The position numbers and the translations under genes were made by a program. From Methylocystis sp. B8 (GTDB lineage: Bacteria; Pseudomonadota; Alphaproteobacteria; Rhizobiales; Beijerinckiaceae): a DNA stretch of 64,000 nucleotides. The notes beneath the pieces are model-generated. The model saw only the letters and a program-made list of their open reading frames with translations. It was not told where the DNA came from and made no database searches. Shown piece by piece: positions 26,354 through 37,000 of the stretch. The stretch spans positions 328,618-392,617 of the forward strand of contig NZ_VBTZ01000002.1 of the NCBI RefSeq assembly GCF_005771425.1, given 5' to 3'. The first letter of the stretch is position 1, and each line of letters starts with the position of its first letter.

Positions 26354-27528
26354 AAGCGCCGCAAAACCCGCTCTATGACGAGCATCGGCTGCCGGAGATC
26401 GACCGGCTGCGCGGACTCGTTATGGTTCTCATGGCGCTCGACCACATGCGCGATTTCTTCGACGCAGACGCAATACGCTTCTCGCCGACAGATCTCGATC
26501 ACACCTATCCCTTTCTCTTCTTCACGCGCTTCATCACGCATTTTTGCGCGCCGACTTTCACCCTGCTTGCGGGCGTGGGCGCCTATCTCTATGGCGTGAA
26601 AGTCAAAGACGCTGCGGCGCTGTCGCGATTTCTCGCCGTTCGCGGCTTGTGGCTGATCTTTCTGGAAGCCGTCGTCATAAGTCCGATCTGGACCATGGGC
26701 TCCGGACGCATAGGACTTGGGACGCTCTGGGCTATCGGCTGCGGATTGTTGGCGCTCGCGGCGCTCTCGCGCTTTTCGCCGCGGACCGCGCTTCTTTTCG
26801 GAGTCGCGATCGTCTTCGGCCATAACCTCCTCGACGGAATTCACGCCGCCGAACTTGGCGCCTTCGGGCCCTGGTGGAGCCTGTTGCATGAGCCCGGCAA
26901 ACTGCCGCTCGGCGCGCCAGGTGGCGTATACTATCCCGCGCTTCCGTGGATCGGAGTCGCGGCTATCGGCTACGGGATCGGTCCGCTGTTCCTGGAGCCG
27001 GCGCCGCGGCGCGACCGCACGCTTTATTTTGTCGGCGGCGCCGCGCTGGCGCTTTTCGCCTTGTTGCGTCTCTCGAACCTTTACGGAGATCCGCGTCCTT
27101 GGAACGCGCAGAACGATGCGACATTCACTCTGCTCTCTTTCCTCAACGTCACAAAATATCCGCCGTCGCTTCTTTATCTTCTGGTGACGCTTGGGGGCGC
27201 GGCGTTGGCGCTGCCCGCGCTGGAATGGGCGAAGGGTTGGGTCGGGTCCGCGTTAACGGTCTTCGGTCGCACGCCGCTGTTTTTCTATGTCCTGCATCTC
27301 TATGTTGACGTTGCAGCGGCGCTGGCCTTCGCTATGGCGGGAGGCTATTCGCTGGCTGACATCGCGCGCTTCGCGAAAGCCGGAGGCCCTCCACCCGACT
27401 TCGGCGCTGGGCTCGCAGGCGCATACGCCGCTTGGGCCTTGATTGTATTGGCGCTTTACCCACTTTGTCGCTGGTTCGCGCGCATTAAGCGGCAGCGTCG
27501 CGATCTCTGGTGGCTGAGCTATCTTTGA
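26311..27528 (+). CDS. DUF1624/HGSNAT-like multi-pass membrane protein
   Basis: A protein of up to 405 residues with about 10 membrane segments. It starts its domain with EIDRLRGLVMVLMALDHMRD and continues with THFCAPTFTLLAGVGAYLYG, the pattern of DUF1624 and heparan-alpha-glucosaminide N-acetyltransferase-type membrane acyltransferases. The conserved RG and DH residues of that family are present; the bacterial substrate is unknown. The only in-frame initiator ahead of the domain is a TTG at 26311, inside the end of ccdA, so the exact start is uncertain and translational coupling is likely. The gap to hpnN is 155 bp. Confidence 0.75.
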   Translation: MATGAVSGPRQARIEAPQNPLYDEHRLPEIDRLRGLVMVLMALDHMRDFFDADAIRFSPTDLDHTYPFLFFTRFITHFCAPTFTLLAGVGAYLYGVKVKDAAALSRFLAVRGLWLIFLEAVVISPIWTMGSGRIGLGTLWAIGCGLLALAALSRFSPRTALLFGVAIVFGHNLLDGIHAAELGAFGPWWSLLHEPGKLPLGAPGGVYYPALPWIGVAAIGYGIGPLFLEPAPRRDRTLYFVGGAALALFALLRLSNLYGDPRPWNAQNDATFTLLSFLNVTKYPPSLLYLLVTLGGAALALPALEWAKGWVGSALTVFGRTPLFFYVLHLYVDVAAALAFAMAGGYSLADIARFAKAGGPPPDFGAGLAGAYAAWALIVLALYPLCRWFARIKRQRRDLWWLSYL

Positions 27529-27683
27529 CCGCCGTCGCGGCATATTGCCGCATGGGGTCGCGATTAAGGTTTCGACGCGAGCCGCCTTGGTGGTCGCGCG
27601 GCGCGCTTGTATAGAGGAACCCGACCAAAGAGCGCCGGTTCCCGCGCGTGTGAGGTCTTGTCGCCAGAAGGCGGGAAAAAAGA

Positions 27684-30302
27684 ATGCTCGAAAAGCTGGT
27701 CGCCTTGTGTCTCCGCTGGCCGTGGACAGTGGTTCTGCTCACTCTCGGTCTGATGGCGGGGGGCGTATATTTCACCGTCGAGCGATTCACGATCAACACC
27801 GAGACCGGCGATCTTTTCTCGCCGGATATCGCATGGCGCAAGAACGAGGCGGCGCTTTACAAAGCTTTTCCTGAACTTCTCGACGTCATCGTCGTCGTCA
27901 TCGACGCGAAGACAGGGGAAGAGGCGAGCGACGCCGCCAACCGTCTCAACGACGCCTTGCAAGGCCAGCCGCTCCTCTCGCGCGTTTGGCGCCCGGACGA
28001 ACACGAATATTTCCGCAAGAACGGCCTATTGTTCCTGCCCGTCTCGGACATTGAAAAACATGTCGGCGTGATGATCGGTCAGCGCGACGTTCTGCAACCG
28101 CTTGCCGAAGATCCAAGTTTGCGCGGCCTGTCGAATGTGCTCGTCGGCAACTTCAAATCCGCCTCCGGCAGCGAACGCGCCATGAAAATGTACATTGGGG
28201 GCGTCGAAGATTTTTCCTCGGCGATAGAGCAGGCGCTTGCGGGAAAAAAGGCGGAGATCGACTGGGGCAAGCTGCTGGCCTCTGGCGGAAGCACGCCTGC
28301 GGCGCCGGAACTCGACAAACGCCGTATCGTTATCGCCAAACCGATCGTCGACTATTCCGATCTGCAGCCGGGTGGCGATGCGATAAAGCTGGTGCGAAAG
28401 ACGGCCGCGGACCTGCATCTTGATGAAGAGCACGGAATCAAGCTGCGCCTGACCGGTCAGATCCCGCTCGCCGACGACGAATTCGCCACCATCTCGGAAA
28501 ACATGGCGTTGAACACCACGGGCACGCTCGCCGTGGTCACGCTCATTTTGTTCGCCGCGCTTCGTTCGCCTAAGCTCATTCTCGCCGTTCTCATCACCCT
28601 GCTCGCCGGTCTCGCCATTACGTCGGGGCTCGGCGTTTTGATGATCGGCCGTTTCAATCTGATCTCAGTCGCCTTCGCCGCGCTGTTCATCGGGCTTGGC
28701 GTGGACTTCGGCATTCAGTTCGCGACCCGCTATCGCGAAGAACGGCACAATGACGACGACCTAGAGCGCTCGCTGCTCTCGGCGACCCGCGGCATCGGAA
28801 GTTCGCTTACTCTCGCCGCCGTGTCGCTGCTTGCGGGCTTCTTCTGCTTTCTGCCGACGTCGTTCAGCGGCGTGTCCGAACTCGGATTGATCGCGGGCGT
28901 CGGCATGATCGTCGCCTATATCGCGACCCTCACTTTCCTTCCGGCGGCGATCAAATTGCTGCGCCCCCGCGCCGAACATGTGCCGATCGCGACCGCCTCG
29001 CTCGCCTCAGTCGACCATTGGATCGCGCATCACCGCGTATTCGTGCTGATCGCCACGGCAATCGTCGTGCTTGCCGGCATGCCTGCGCTGATGCATCTGA
29101 CCTTCGATTCCAATCCGATGAATCTGCGCGATCAAAAGGTCGAATCGGTCGCGACCTTCCTCGATCTCTCCAAGGATCCCAAAACCGCGCCGAATAAGAT
29201 CGAGGTGCTAGCGCCGTCTCTCGACGCTGCGCGCGAATTGGAAAAAAGGATCGCGTCGCTGCCAGAAGTCGATCACGTCGACTCAATCGATTCCTTGATC
29301 CCCAAGGAACAGGACGACAAGCTTCCTCTTGTAGACATGGCCGTGTCGCAATTGCGCGGCGTAATAGACCCCAAAATGAAACCGCCGCCGAGCGACGCCG
29401 AGACCGTGAAAGCGCTGACCAATGCCGCTAAGGCGCTGCGCCGGGCGACGGCAAAGAAGCCAGTTCCGGCTGTGACGCGCTTCGCAAATGATCTGGACGC
29501 GCTTGCGAAAGCGAGCCCCGAGACGCGCGCAGAAGCCCGACAGGCGGTGTTCGGCGGCTTTGACAAAATGCTCGTCGAAATTCGTCAGGCGCTGCAGGCG
29601 CAACGCGTGACGATCGACACTTTGCCGCAAGATTTGCGTCATGACTGGATTTCGGACACCGGCATGGTGCGCGTCGAGGTGACGCCGAAAGGCGACAGCA
29701 ACGATCGCGTGATCATGACCAAATTCGCTGAGGCGATTCAGGCGATCGCACCGGACGCCAGCGGTCCGCCGGTCATCGTGTCGGAAGCGCAAAAGACCAT
29801 CACGCGCGCTTTTCTCGAAGCCGGACTTTACGCCTTCATCGCCATCTTTATCATCTTGGCGGTGGCGCTGCGCAATCCGATCGACGTCGCCCTAACCTTG
29901 GGTCCGCTTGTACTGGCGGGCATTATGAGCCTGCAGGCCGCCGATTTGCTTGGCATGTCGCTCAATTTTGCGAACATCATTGCGCTGCCGCTGATGTTTG
30001 GCGTCGGCGTCGCCTTCCACATCTATTACGTCATCGCGTGGCGGAAGGGCGTCGTCGACATGTTGGCGTCGAGTCTGACGCGCGCGATCTTTTTCAGTTC
30101 GCTGACGACGGGCACCGCCTTCGGCAGCTTGATTTTATCAAGTCATCCTGGAACGGCGAGCATGGGACAACTTCTCGCCATTTCGCTGTTCTTCACATTG
30201 CTCGCCGCGTTCATTATCGTGCCGGCGTTTCTTGGACCGCCGCGCGCGCCGGTAGAAGAAGATACGCGCGAACCGCTAGGGGACGCGCACGACATGGCTT
30301 GA
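27684..30302 (+). CDS. hpnN: Hopanoid-associated RND transporter HpnN
   Basis: An 872-residue MMPL/RND-type exporter. The layout is one N-terminal helix, a large periplasmic domain, five helices with a sterol-sensing-like region (around LFIGLGVDFGIQFATRYREE), a second periplasmic domain and five more helices (around PLMFGVGVAFHIYYVIA). The opening, LVALCLRWPWTVVLLTL with TETGDLFSPDIAWRKNE, is typical of HpnN, which moves hopanoids from the inner to the outer membrane. Methylocystis-type methanotrophs make hopanoids. The squalene-hopene cyclase and other hpn genes are not in the window, so the gene is separated from the main cluster. Confidence 0.88.
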   Translation: MLEKLVALCLRWPWTVVLLTLGLMAGGVYFTVERFTINTETGDLFSPDIAWRKNEAALYKAFPELLDVIVVVIDAKTGEEASDAANRLNDALQGQPLLSRVWRPDEHEYFRKNGLLFLPVSDIEKHVGVMIGQRDVLQPLAEDPSLRGLSNVLVGNFKSASGSERAMKMYIGGVEDFSSAIEQALAGKKAEIDWGKLLASGGSTPAAPELDKRRIVIAKPIVDYSDLQPGGDAIKLVRKTAADLHLDEEHGIKLRLTGQIPLADDEFATISENMALNTTGTLAVVTLILFAALRSPKLILAVLITLLAGLAITSGLGVLMIGRFNLISVAFAALFIGLGVDFGIQFATRYREERHNDDDLERSLLSATRGIGSSLTLAAVSLLAGFFCFLPTSFSGVSELGLIAGVGMIVAYIATLTFLPAAIKLLRPRAEHVPIATASLASVDHWIAHHRVFVLIATAIVVLAGMPALMHLTFDSNPMNLRDQKVESVATFLDLSKDPKTAPNKIEVLAPSLDAARELEKRIASLPEVDHVDSIDSLIPKEQDDKLPLVDMAVSQLRGVIDPKMKPPPSDAETVKALTNAAKALRRATAKKPVPAVTRFANDLDALAKASPETRAEARQAVFGGFDKMLVEIRQALQAQRVTIDTLPQDLRHDWISDTGMVRVEVTPKGDSNDRVIMTKFAEAIQAIAPDASGPPVIVSEAQKTITRAFLEAGLYAFIAIFIILAVALRNPIDVALTLGPLVLAGIMSLQAADLLGMSLNFANIIALPLMFGVGVAFHIYYVIAWRKGVVDMLASSLTRAIFFSSLTTGTAFGSLILSSHPGTASMGQLLAISLFFTLLAAFIIVPAFLGPPRAPVEEDTREPLGDAHDMA

Positions 30303-30374
30303 CGGAGTCAGCGTTCCGCCCTCCGCTAGCCTGAGCGAATCGCATCCATCGCAACCGAATAGAGGTCCGGCGTC

Positions 30375-30965
30375 ATGAGAAAAGCACTTCTACGCACCGC
30401 TATGGCGACGGCTCTCTGCGTCCCGACAGCGGCGAACGCTGTCGACGCCATTTACGGCGTATGGGTTCGCGAAGGGCATCCAGACGACAAGCTGGAATTC
30501 TATGACTGCTCGGGGAAGCTTTGCGCCAAAGGAATCCTTCCGATGCCGGACGGCTCGCCGCCGCCGGAAGTCTTAAAGAACGCCGCCAAGACGACCAACA
30601 ACAATTGGGAAGGCGAGATCGTCGACCCGGAAAGCGGCAAATCGTACATCGGGAAGATCAAGCTTGATAATCCCACGTCTCTGACAATGACGGGCTGCCT
30701 CGTGGCCTTCCTCTGTCAAAGCGAGACCTGGACGAAGGTCTCCGGACCGACCAAACCAGCGGCTGACGCCAAGCCGCCGGCGCAAGAGCCCGCCGCTAAG
30801 ACGGCCGCCCCACCGGCCAAGGAGCCCGCCGCTAAGACGGCGGCGCCAGAGACCAAGGAGCCCGCCGCCCATGAACCGGCCGCTAAGGAGGCGCCCAAGC
30901 CAGTCGCAAAGCCGGCAAAGCCGGCGAAAGCGAAGCCCGTCACGCCTCCTGCCGAGCCCGAGTGA
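30375..30965 (+). CDS. Exported DUF2147 protein with repetitive Ala/Pro/Lys tail
   Basis: A 196-residue protein. A signal peptide ends at TAANA (about residue 22). A DUF2147 lipocalin-like domain follows (about 25-120: IYGVWVREGHPDDKLEF through SETWTKV) with two pairs of cysteines. The C-terminal tail (about 125-196) is a low-complexity Ala/Pro/Lys/Glu region containing three 12-residue repeats of the EPAAKTAAP type. AGAGG precedes the ATG by about 10 nt. DUF2147 proteins are secreted and of unknown function; the tail may span or contact peptidoglycan. Confidence 0.8.
   Translation: MRKALLRTAMATALCVPTAANAVDAIYGVWVREGHPDDKLEFYDCSGKLCAKGILPMPDGSPPPEVLKNAAKTTNNNWEGEIVDPESGKSYIGKIKLDNPTSLTMTGCLVAFLCQSETWTKVSGPTKPAADAKPPAQEPAAKTAAPPAKEPAAKTAAPETKEPAAHEPAAKEAPKPVAKPAKPAKAKPVTPPAEPE
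30786..30893 (+). repeat. 36-bp tandem repeat within the DUF2147 tail
   Basis: Units starting at 30786, 30822 and 30858 share GAGCCCGCCGCTAAGACGGC or a close variant and encode 12-residue repeats. The third unit is diverged. The exact 36-bp period keeps the reading frame, so copy number may vary between strains. Confidence 0.8.
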
Positions 30966-31242
30966 GACCGCGATTCGCCTGACCTTGAGCGCGGGCCTTA
31001 ACGATACGTAACTTGACCCTCGCGCCGCGAAGCGCGAGCTTGAATTCACAGCTTTTCGCGCGTTGACGGCCAGCGCGCGTCTCCCCGCTGCGCTCCGGAA
31101 CGCCTGCGACTCCACGCTTTCGCGTCGGATGGGCTTCGATGGATCGCAGAGACGCGGGCGACGGGCCTTCCAGGGCTCGCTCTCGGCGCTTAAGGAAGGG
31201 ACGCTGGGGCCGTCGCGCGGCCCCTCCGGAGACGTCCGTTAC

Positions 31243-32799
31243 TTGACCGCCGCTCTGCCTCGCTCTTCTCGCCCGGCGCTGGCGGCCGCGATGCTCGCGG
31301 CGGCGCTCGCCGGTTGCGACCTCGAGTGGGATAAACCCGATCTATCGGCGCCGCCGCCAAAGCGCTTCATCGAGGCAAAACCGCATCCGCAGCCGCCTAT
31401 TTCGGGGGGTCGGGACTTCGCCATCAAATTCGGCTCCACGGAGCTGACCCAGCTGGTCGAACGAGCGCTCGACGACAACCAGGACCTTGCGGCCGCGATC
31501 GGCCGTATCACCGAGGCCGACGCCCAAGCGCGCATTTCGAGCTCAGCGCTCTTCCCAACAGTTAATATGACCGATATCGCCCGCTCGACGCGGGTTCCGG
31601 GCACGACGATCAACGTGGGGTCCTCGGGCACAGGCTTTAATCCTTCGACGTCAAGCACGGGCTCGACGTCGAACTTCGGATCCCAGCAGGCCTTCGACGC
31701 GCGCACTTTTGGTTTCTTCCAGCTTGCGCTGACAGCAAGCTACGAGATCGATTTTTGGGGTAAGAACGAGGACGCCTCAAAAGCGGCGCGCATACTCGCA
31801 AACGTTTCCCGCTTTGATCGAGACGTCGTCGAAATCTCGACCGTCGCCGCCGTGATGAACTCTTATTTCCAGGTGCTCACGGCGCAGGACCGGCTACGCA
31901 TCGCCAACCAGAACGTCGCAATCGCGCAGCAGGTCATGGACGCCATCAACGCGCGGCTGGAGGTGGGAACGGCCACCGTGCTCGACACCTCACAGCAGGA
32001 AACGATACTTGCTCAACAACGCGCAACAATTCCTCCGCTCGAACAAACCCTGCGCCAAACGCGCAATACGCTCGCGGTGCTTCTTGGCCAGACGCCGGAA
32101 AGCATGACCATAAAGGGCGGGTCGCTGACCCGTCTAACGTTTCCCCATATTGCCCCAGGCCTGCCGTCCGAAGTGCTTCTGCGGCGCCCGGACGTGGCCG
32201 AGGCGGAAGCGCGACTGGCGTCTCAGGAATTTTCGGTTTTGCAGGCGCGGGCGGCCTTCTTCCCATCGATTACCTTGACAGGGCTTTACGGCTTTCAAAG
32301 CGCGCTGCTGTCGACGCTTATTTTGAGACCCGACGCCATCGCTTGGCAGATCGCCGGACAGCTCACGCAGCCGCTGTTCGACGGCTGGAACCTGCAAGGC
32401 CAGTATGACTGGCAGAAGGGCAGATATTCGGAACTCGCGGCGCTTTACCGCAAGCAGATCCTCACTGCTCTGTCCGATACTGAGAACGCGCTGATTGCAA
32501 TACGCGAAACGGACCGCCAGATGAAGCTCTTAGCCGTCGCCGTGTCCGCAGCTCGGCGCGCCTTGGACGCTGCAGAGATTCGTATGCGGGAAGGGACATT
32601 TGACATCGTGCAGCTGGCGCAGACGCAAACCAGTTATTTCCAGACGCAGGACCAGCTTGCCGTCGCGCGTCTCTCCCATTTTCAGGCGGCGACGAGCCTT
32701 TATCAGGCGCTTGGAGGCGGCTGGTCGCCCACAACCCGTGAAATCGAGATCGCCCGCTCCAACGCCGCTTATGAGGCCGACAGAGGACCATGGCCATGA
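31243..32799 (+). CDS. TolC/NodT-family outer-membrane efflux lipoprotein
   Basis: A 518-residue outer-membrane factor for tripartite efflux. From a TTG at 31243 the N-terminus reads MTAALPRSSRPALAAAML, followed by a lipobox (LAGC), which gives an ideal lipoprotein signal. An in-frame ATG at 31129 and the open frame from 31063 would put about 40-60 polar residues in front of it and are less likely. Two OEP repeats with long coiled helices follow (for example ALDDNQDLAAAIGRI and IRMREGTFDIVQLAQTQ). It overlaps the adaptor gene by 10 bp and is the first gene of the efflux operon. Confidence 0.88.
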   Translation: MTAALPRSSRPALAAAMLAAALAGCDLEWDKPDLSAPPPKRFIEAKPHPQPPISGGRDFAIKFGSTELTQLVERALDDNQDLAAAIGRITEADAQARISSSALFPTVNMTDIARSTRVPGTTINVGSSGTGFNPSTSSTGSTSNFGSQQAFDARTFGFFQLALTASYEIDFWGKNEDASKAARILANVSRFDRDVVEISTVAAVMNSYFQVLTAQDRLRIANQNVAIAQQVMDAINARLEVGTATVLDTSQQETILAQQRATIPPLEQTLRQTRNTLAVLLGQTPESMTIKGGSLTRLTFPHIAPGLPSEVLLRRPDVAEAEARLASQEFSVLQARAAFFPSITLTGLYGFQSALLSTLILRPDAIAWQIAGQLTQPLFDGWNLQGQYDWQKGRYSELAALYRKQILTALSDTENALIAIRETDRQMKLLAVAVSAARRALDAAEIRMREGTFDIVQLAQTQTSYFQTQDQLAVARLSHFQAATSLYQALGGGWSPTTREIEIARSNAAYEADRGPWP

Positions 32800-34046
32800 C
32801 CGGCGCCAACCGAAGAGTTGCTCTTGCAGTGGGCGCACTCGCGCTAGTCGGCGCCTTGGCCTGGGCCTATCAGGCGGGCCAGATCCCCGGCTTTGGCGCC
32901 AAAAACCAGGGCCCTGGCGTATCGCGTCCCAACGGACCGGGCAGCCAGGCCGTTACGGTGACCGCAGCAAAGGTGCGCCTCGATGACGTGCCAGTGACCA
33001 TCGACGCGGTCGGCACTGTTCAGGCGCTCAATACGGTAACGATTCGAACGCAGGTGGATGGGCGGCTGCTACGCCTCGCATTCGCCGAAGGCCAGGATGT
33101 TCGCAAGGGCGACATATTGGCTGAAATCGATCCGGCTCTCTATCAGGCGCAATATGATCAGGCCGTCGCAAAGAGGGCGCAGGACGAGGCCAACCTCGCT
33201 AACGCCCGCGTCGATCTTGCGCGCTATGAAAAACTCGTCATCGGCAACTTCGCCTCCAAGCAGCAGCACGCCACGCAGAAGGCGACTGTCGCCCAACTTG
33301 AAGCGCTGGTGCGCGCCGATCAGGCCGCGATTGAAAACGCGAAGACGACGCTCGACTACGCGACGATCCGCTCGCCGATCGACGGCCGAGTCGGCATTCG
33401 TCTCGTAGATGTCGGGAACATTCTGCACACGTCCGATGCAACCGGCATTGTCGTCATTACCCAACTCAAGCCGATCTATGTGGTGTTCACCTTGCCCCAG
33501 CAGGCGCTGCCCGCGGTGCAGAAGGCGCAAGCTCAGGGAAAGGCTAAGGTCTCGGCGCTCGGTCCAGACAACGCCACCCCGATTGAAACCGGAGAGCTGA
33601 GCGTTATCGACAACCAGATCGATCAGCAAACGGGCACGGTGCGCCTGAAGGCGACTTTTGCAAATCCCAAGCTATCGCTTTGGCCAGGCCAATTCGTCAA
33701 TGTGCGGCTGATGCTCGATACGCTGAAGAACGTTGTCGTTGCGCCGAGTCCCGCCGTCCAGCGCGGACCGAGCGGCGCATTCGTTTATGTGCTGGGGCCG
33801 GATGACATTGCAACAATGCGTGAGGTGACGACAGGCCGACAGGATGAGAAAATCGCGGTCATCACTTCGGGGCTTAAGCCTGGCGAAGTGGTGATTACGA
33901 GCGGCTTCTCGCGACTGTCGGAGGGCGCAAAGGCGAAAGTTATGAATACGCCGACGGCTGCAGGCGCCGAGAATGTTGGCGCCACCGGGGGCGAAGAAGA
34001 GCGTCGCGAACGCGGCGCGCGAAGCGGCGACGCGCGTGCGAGGTGA
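32790..34046 (+). CDS. mdtA: RND efflux periplasmic adaptor (MdtA-like)
   Basis: A 418-residue membrane fusion protein. It has an N-terminal hydrophobic anchor (VALAVGALALVGALAWAY). A lipoyl/barrel-sandwich domain contains TIRTQVDGRLLRL and TIRSPIDGRVGIRLVD, with an alpha-helical hairpin between them, and a beta-barrel and membrane-proximal domain follow. It links the two inner-membrane RND pumps to the outer-membrane factor. It overlaps the upstream gene and is 12 bp from the next. The C-terminus is a charged Arg/Glu-rich tail. Confidence 0.9.
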   Translation: MAMTGANRRVALAVGALALVGALAWAYQAGQIPGFGAKNQGPGVSRPNGPGSQAVTVTAAKVRLDDVPVTIDAVGTVQALNTVTIRTQVDGRLLRLAFAEGQDVRKGDILAEIDPALYQAQYDQAVAKRAQDEANLANARVDLARYEKLVIGNFASKQQHATQKATVAQLEALVRADQAAIENAKTTLDYATIRSPIDGRVGIRLVDVGNILHTSDATGIVVITQLKPIYVVFTLPQQALPAVQKAQAQGKAKVSALGPDNATPIETGELSVIDNQIDQQTGTVRLKATFANPKLSLWPGQFVNVRLMLDTLKNVVVAPSPAVQRGPSGAFVYVLGPDDIATMREVTTGRQDEKIAVITSGLKPGEVVITSGFSRLSEGAKAKVMNTPTAAGAENVGATGGEEERRERGARSGDARAR

Positions 34047-34058
34047 TCGAACGTAAAG

Positions 34059-37000
34059 ATGAACGTATCTGCGCCCTTTATCCGCCGGCCGGTGGCGACG
34101 TCGCTTTTGGCGTTCGCCGTACTGCTGTTTGGCGTGATGGGCTATTTGCGGCTTCCCGTCTCGCCGTTGCCGCAAGTCGATTTTCCGACCATCCAGGTGA
34201 CGACGCAGCTCCCTGGCGCCAATCCGGATACAATCGCCTCGCTGGTGACGGCGTCGCTCGAACGGCAGTTCGGGCAAATTCCGTCGCTGACCAGCATGTC
34301 GTCGCAAAGCTCCTTCGGGCTATCGCAGATCACGTTGCAATTCGATCTCGACCGCGACATCGACGCGGCTGCACAAGACGTGCAAGCGGCGATCAACGCG
34401 GCAGCCTCGACGCTGCCGCGAAACCTTCCTTATCCGCCGGTCTACGCCAAGGTTAACCCCGCTGACACGCCGATCCTGACGCTGACGCTACGCTCGAAGA
34501 CGGCGACGCTGCGCGATTTGAGCGATCGCGCCGACACGCTGATCGCGCCGCAACTCTCGCAGATCTCGGGAGTCGGACGCGTGTCGGTAGAGGGCGGCGT
34601 GCGTCCGGCGGTGCGTATTCAGGCCGACCTCGCCCGTCTTGCGGCCAATCGCATCGGCATGGAGGATCTGCGTCTCGCGATCGCGTCGGCGAACATCGCC
34701 GGCGCAAAGGGCTCGCTCGACGGCAGGCGGCAGTCGTATACGCTTGACGCCAATGACCAGATTCTGCACGCCCGCCAATACAAGGACATTATCGTCGCCT
34801 GGCGCAATGGCGCGCCGGTGATGCTTCGCGATGTCGCCGAGGTCATCGACGGGCTCGAGAACGCTCGCGTCGGCGGCTGGCACGATGGCGAGCAAACTGT
34901 CGTTCTCGACGTTTTGCGCCAGCCCGGCGCAAACATCATCAACACCGTAGAGCTGGTGAAGAACGAGCTGCCGCAGATTCAGCGGGCGCTGCCCGCCGGC
35001 ATGTCGCTTGAGATCGTCAATGACCGCACGGTAACAATCCGAGCCTCGATCTTCGAGGTGCAGTTGACGCTTGTCATCGCCGCGGCGCTGGTCGTGCTCG
35101 TCGTGCTCATGTTCTTGCGCAGCTGGCGTGCGACCGTCATCGCGGGCGTCAGCCTGCCGCTCTCTATCATCGCCACCTTCTCGACCATGTGGGCCGCGGG
35201 CTTTTCGCTCGATAACCTTTCGTTGATGGCGTTGACAATCGGCACGGGCTTCATCGTCGACGACGCAATCGTGATGATCGAGAACATCGTGCGCAACATC
35301 GAGGAGGGTAAAGCGCCGCGTCAGGCTGCGCTCGACGGCGCCCGACAAATCGGCTTCACCGTCGTGTCGCTGACCGTATCGCTCATCGCGGTGTTCATCC
35401 CGCTCTTGTTCATGACCGGCATCGTCGGACGCATGTTCCGCGAGTTCGCGCTGACGTTAACGATGGCCGTCGTTGTTTCGGCGGCGATCTCGCTGACGCT
35501 AACGCCAATGCTTTGCGCCGCGCTGCTGAGGTTTGCGCCGCCGCGGGGACAATCGCGATGGGAGCAGCTTTCACTCGCGATTGATCGCGCCTATCACGTC
35601 TCGCTCGATTGGGCCCTGAAGCGCGAGAGATTCATGCTGGCGCTGACGGTGGCGACGCTCGCGCTCACAATCGCCCTCTACATCGTCATCCCCAAGGGCT
35701 TCCTGCCCCGGCAGGACACTGGCGTTCTCTCAGTTGTGCTGGAGGCTTCTCCAGACGCGTCCTTCGACAGGATGACGGCGCTGCAAGCGAAGATCTCTGA
35801 AGAGTTTCGTCACGACCCGGACGTCAAAGGCGTCACGTCGGTGCTTGGCGTCGGACCGCTCAATGCGACGACGAATGTGGCGCGCCTCACCGTATTGCTG
35901 CGCCCGCATAGCGAGCGGCGCGAAAACGCCGAAAAGATTGCCGACCGACTGAAAGAGGCGGGGGAAAAAATCCCCGGCGTCACGCTTTACGTCCAGCCGA
36001 TTCAAGACATCCAGATCACGACGCGGCCGAGCCGCTCGCAATATCAATATACGTTGACCGCCGCCGACGGCGGGGAATTGCTCACCTGGTCCAACCGACT
36101 GCTCGATCGTCTGCGGACGACGCCAGGGTTGCGCAACGTCGCCGCCGAAACGCAGGACGGCGGTCTGCGCACGCTTATGCATATTGACCGCGAGAAAATG
36201 GGACGGCTCGGCATCACGGCGCAGAATGTCGACGACGTGCTCAATGACGCCTTCGGGCAGCGGCAGATCTCGACGATCTATACGCAGTCAAACCAGTATC
36301 GCGTCATTCTCGAAGCCGCGCCGCAGTATCTGCGCGATCCGCAGGCTTTAGAAAAACTCTATGTCGCGCCGCTCGGCGGCGGGCCACAGACGCCGCTCGG
36401 GACTTTCGTGCGCCTCGAAAATCTCTCTGCGCCGCTGTCCGTCGCGCATCAGGATCAATTTCCGGCTTCGACAATCAGCTTCGATCTTGCCGAGCGATAT
36501 TCGCTTGGAGACGCTGTCAAAATAATTGCCGACGCAGAGGCCGCGATCGGCATGCCGTCGTCGATAATGGGCGTATTCAGCGCCGACGCCGCCGAATTCA
36601 ACAAATCGCTGGCGAGCGAACCCTGGCTCATTCTCGCGGCGATCGTGTCAATCTATGTCGTGCTCGGCGTGCTCTATGAGAGCTTCGCCCATCCGTTCAC
36701 CGTGCTGACGACGCTGCCGTCGGCGGGCGTCGGCGCGCTGCTCGCGCTGCTCGCGCTCCACATCGAAATGTCGGTCATTGCGCTGATCGGCATCGTTCTG
36801 CTGATGGGCATCGTCAAAAAGAATGCGATCATGATGATCGACTTCGCGCTGGACGCCGAACGCGACGACGGACTCTCCGCGCATGACGCAATCGTGCGCG
36901 CCTGCCATCTGCGTTTCCGCCCCATCATGATGACGACGCTCGCGGCGCTCTTCGGCGCACTGCCGCTCGCGCTCTCACATGGGCCGGGAAGCGAACTGCG

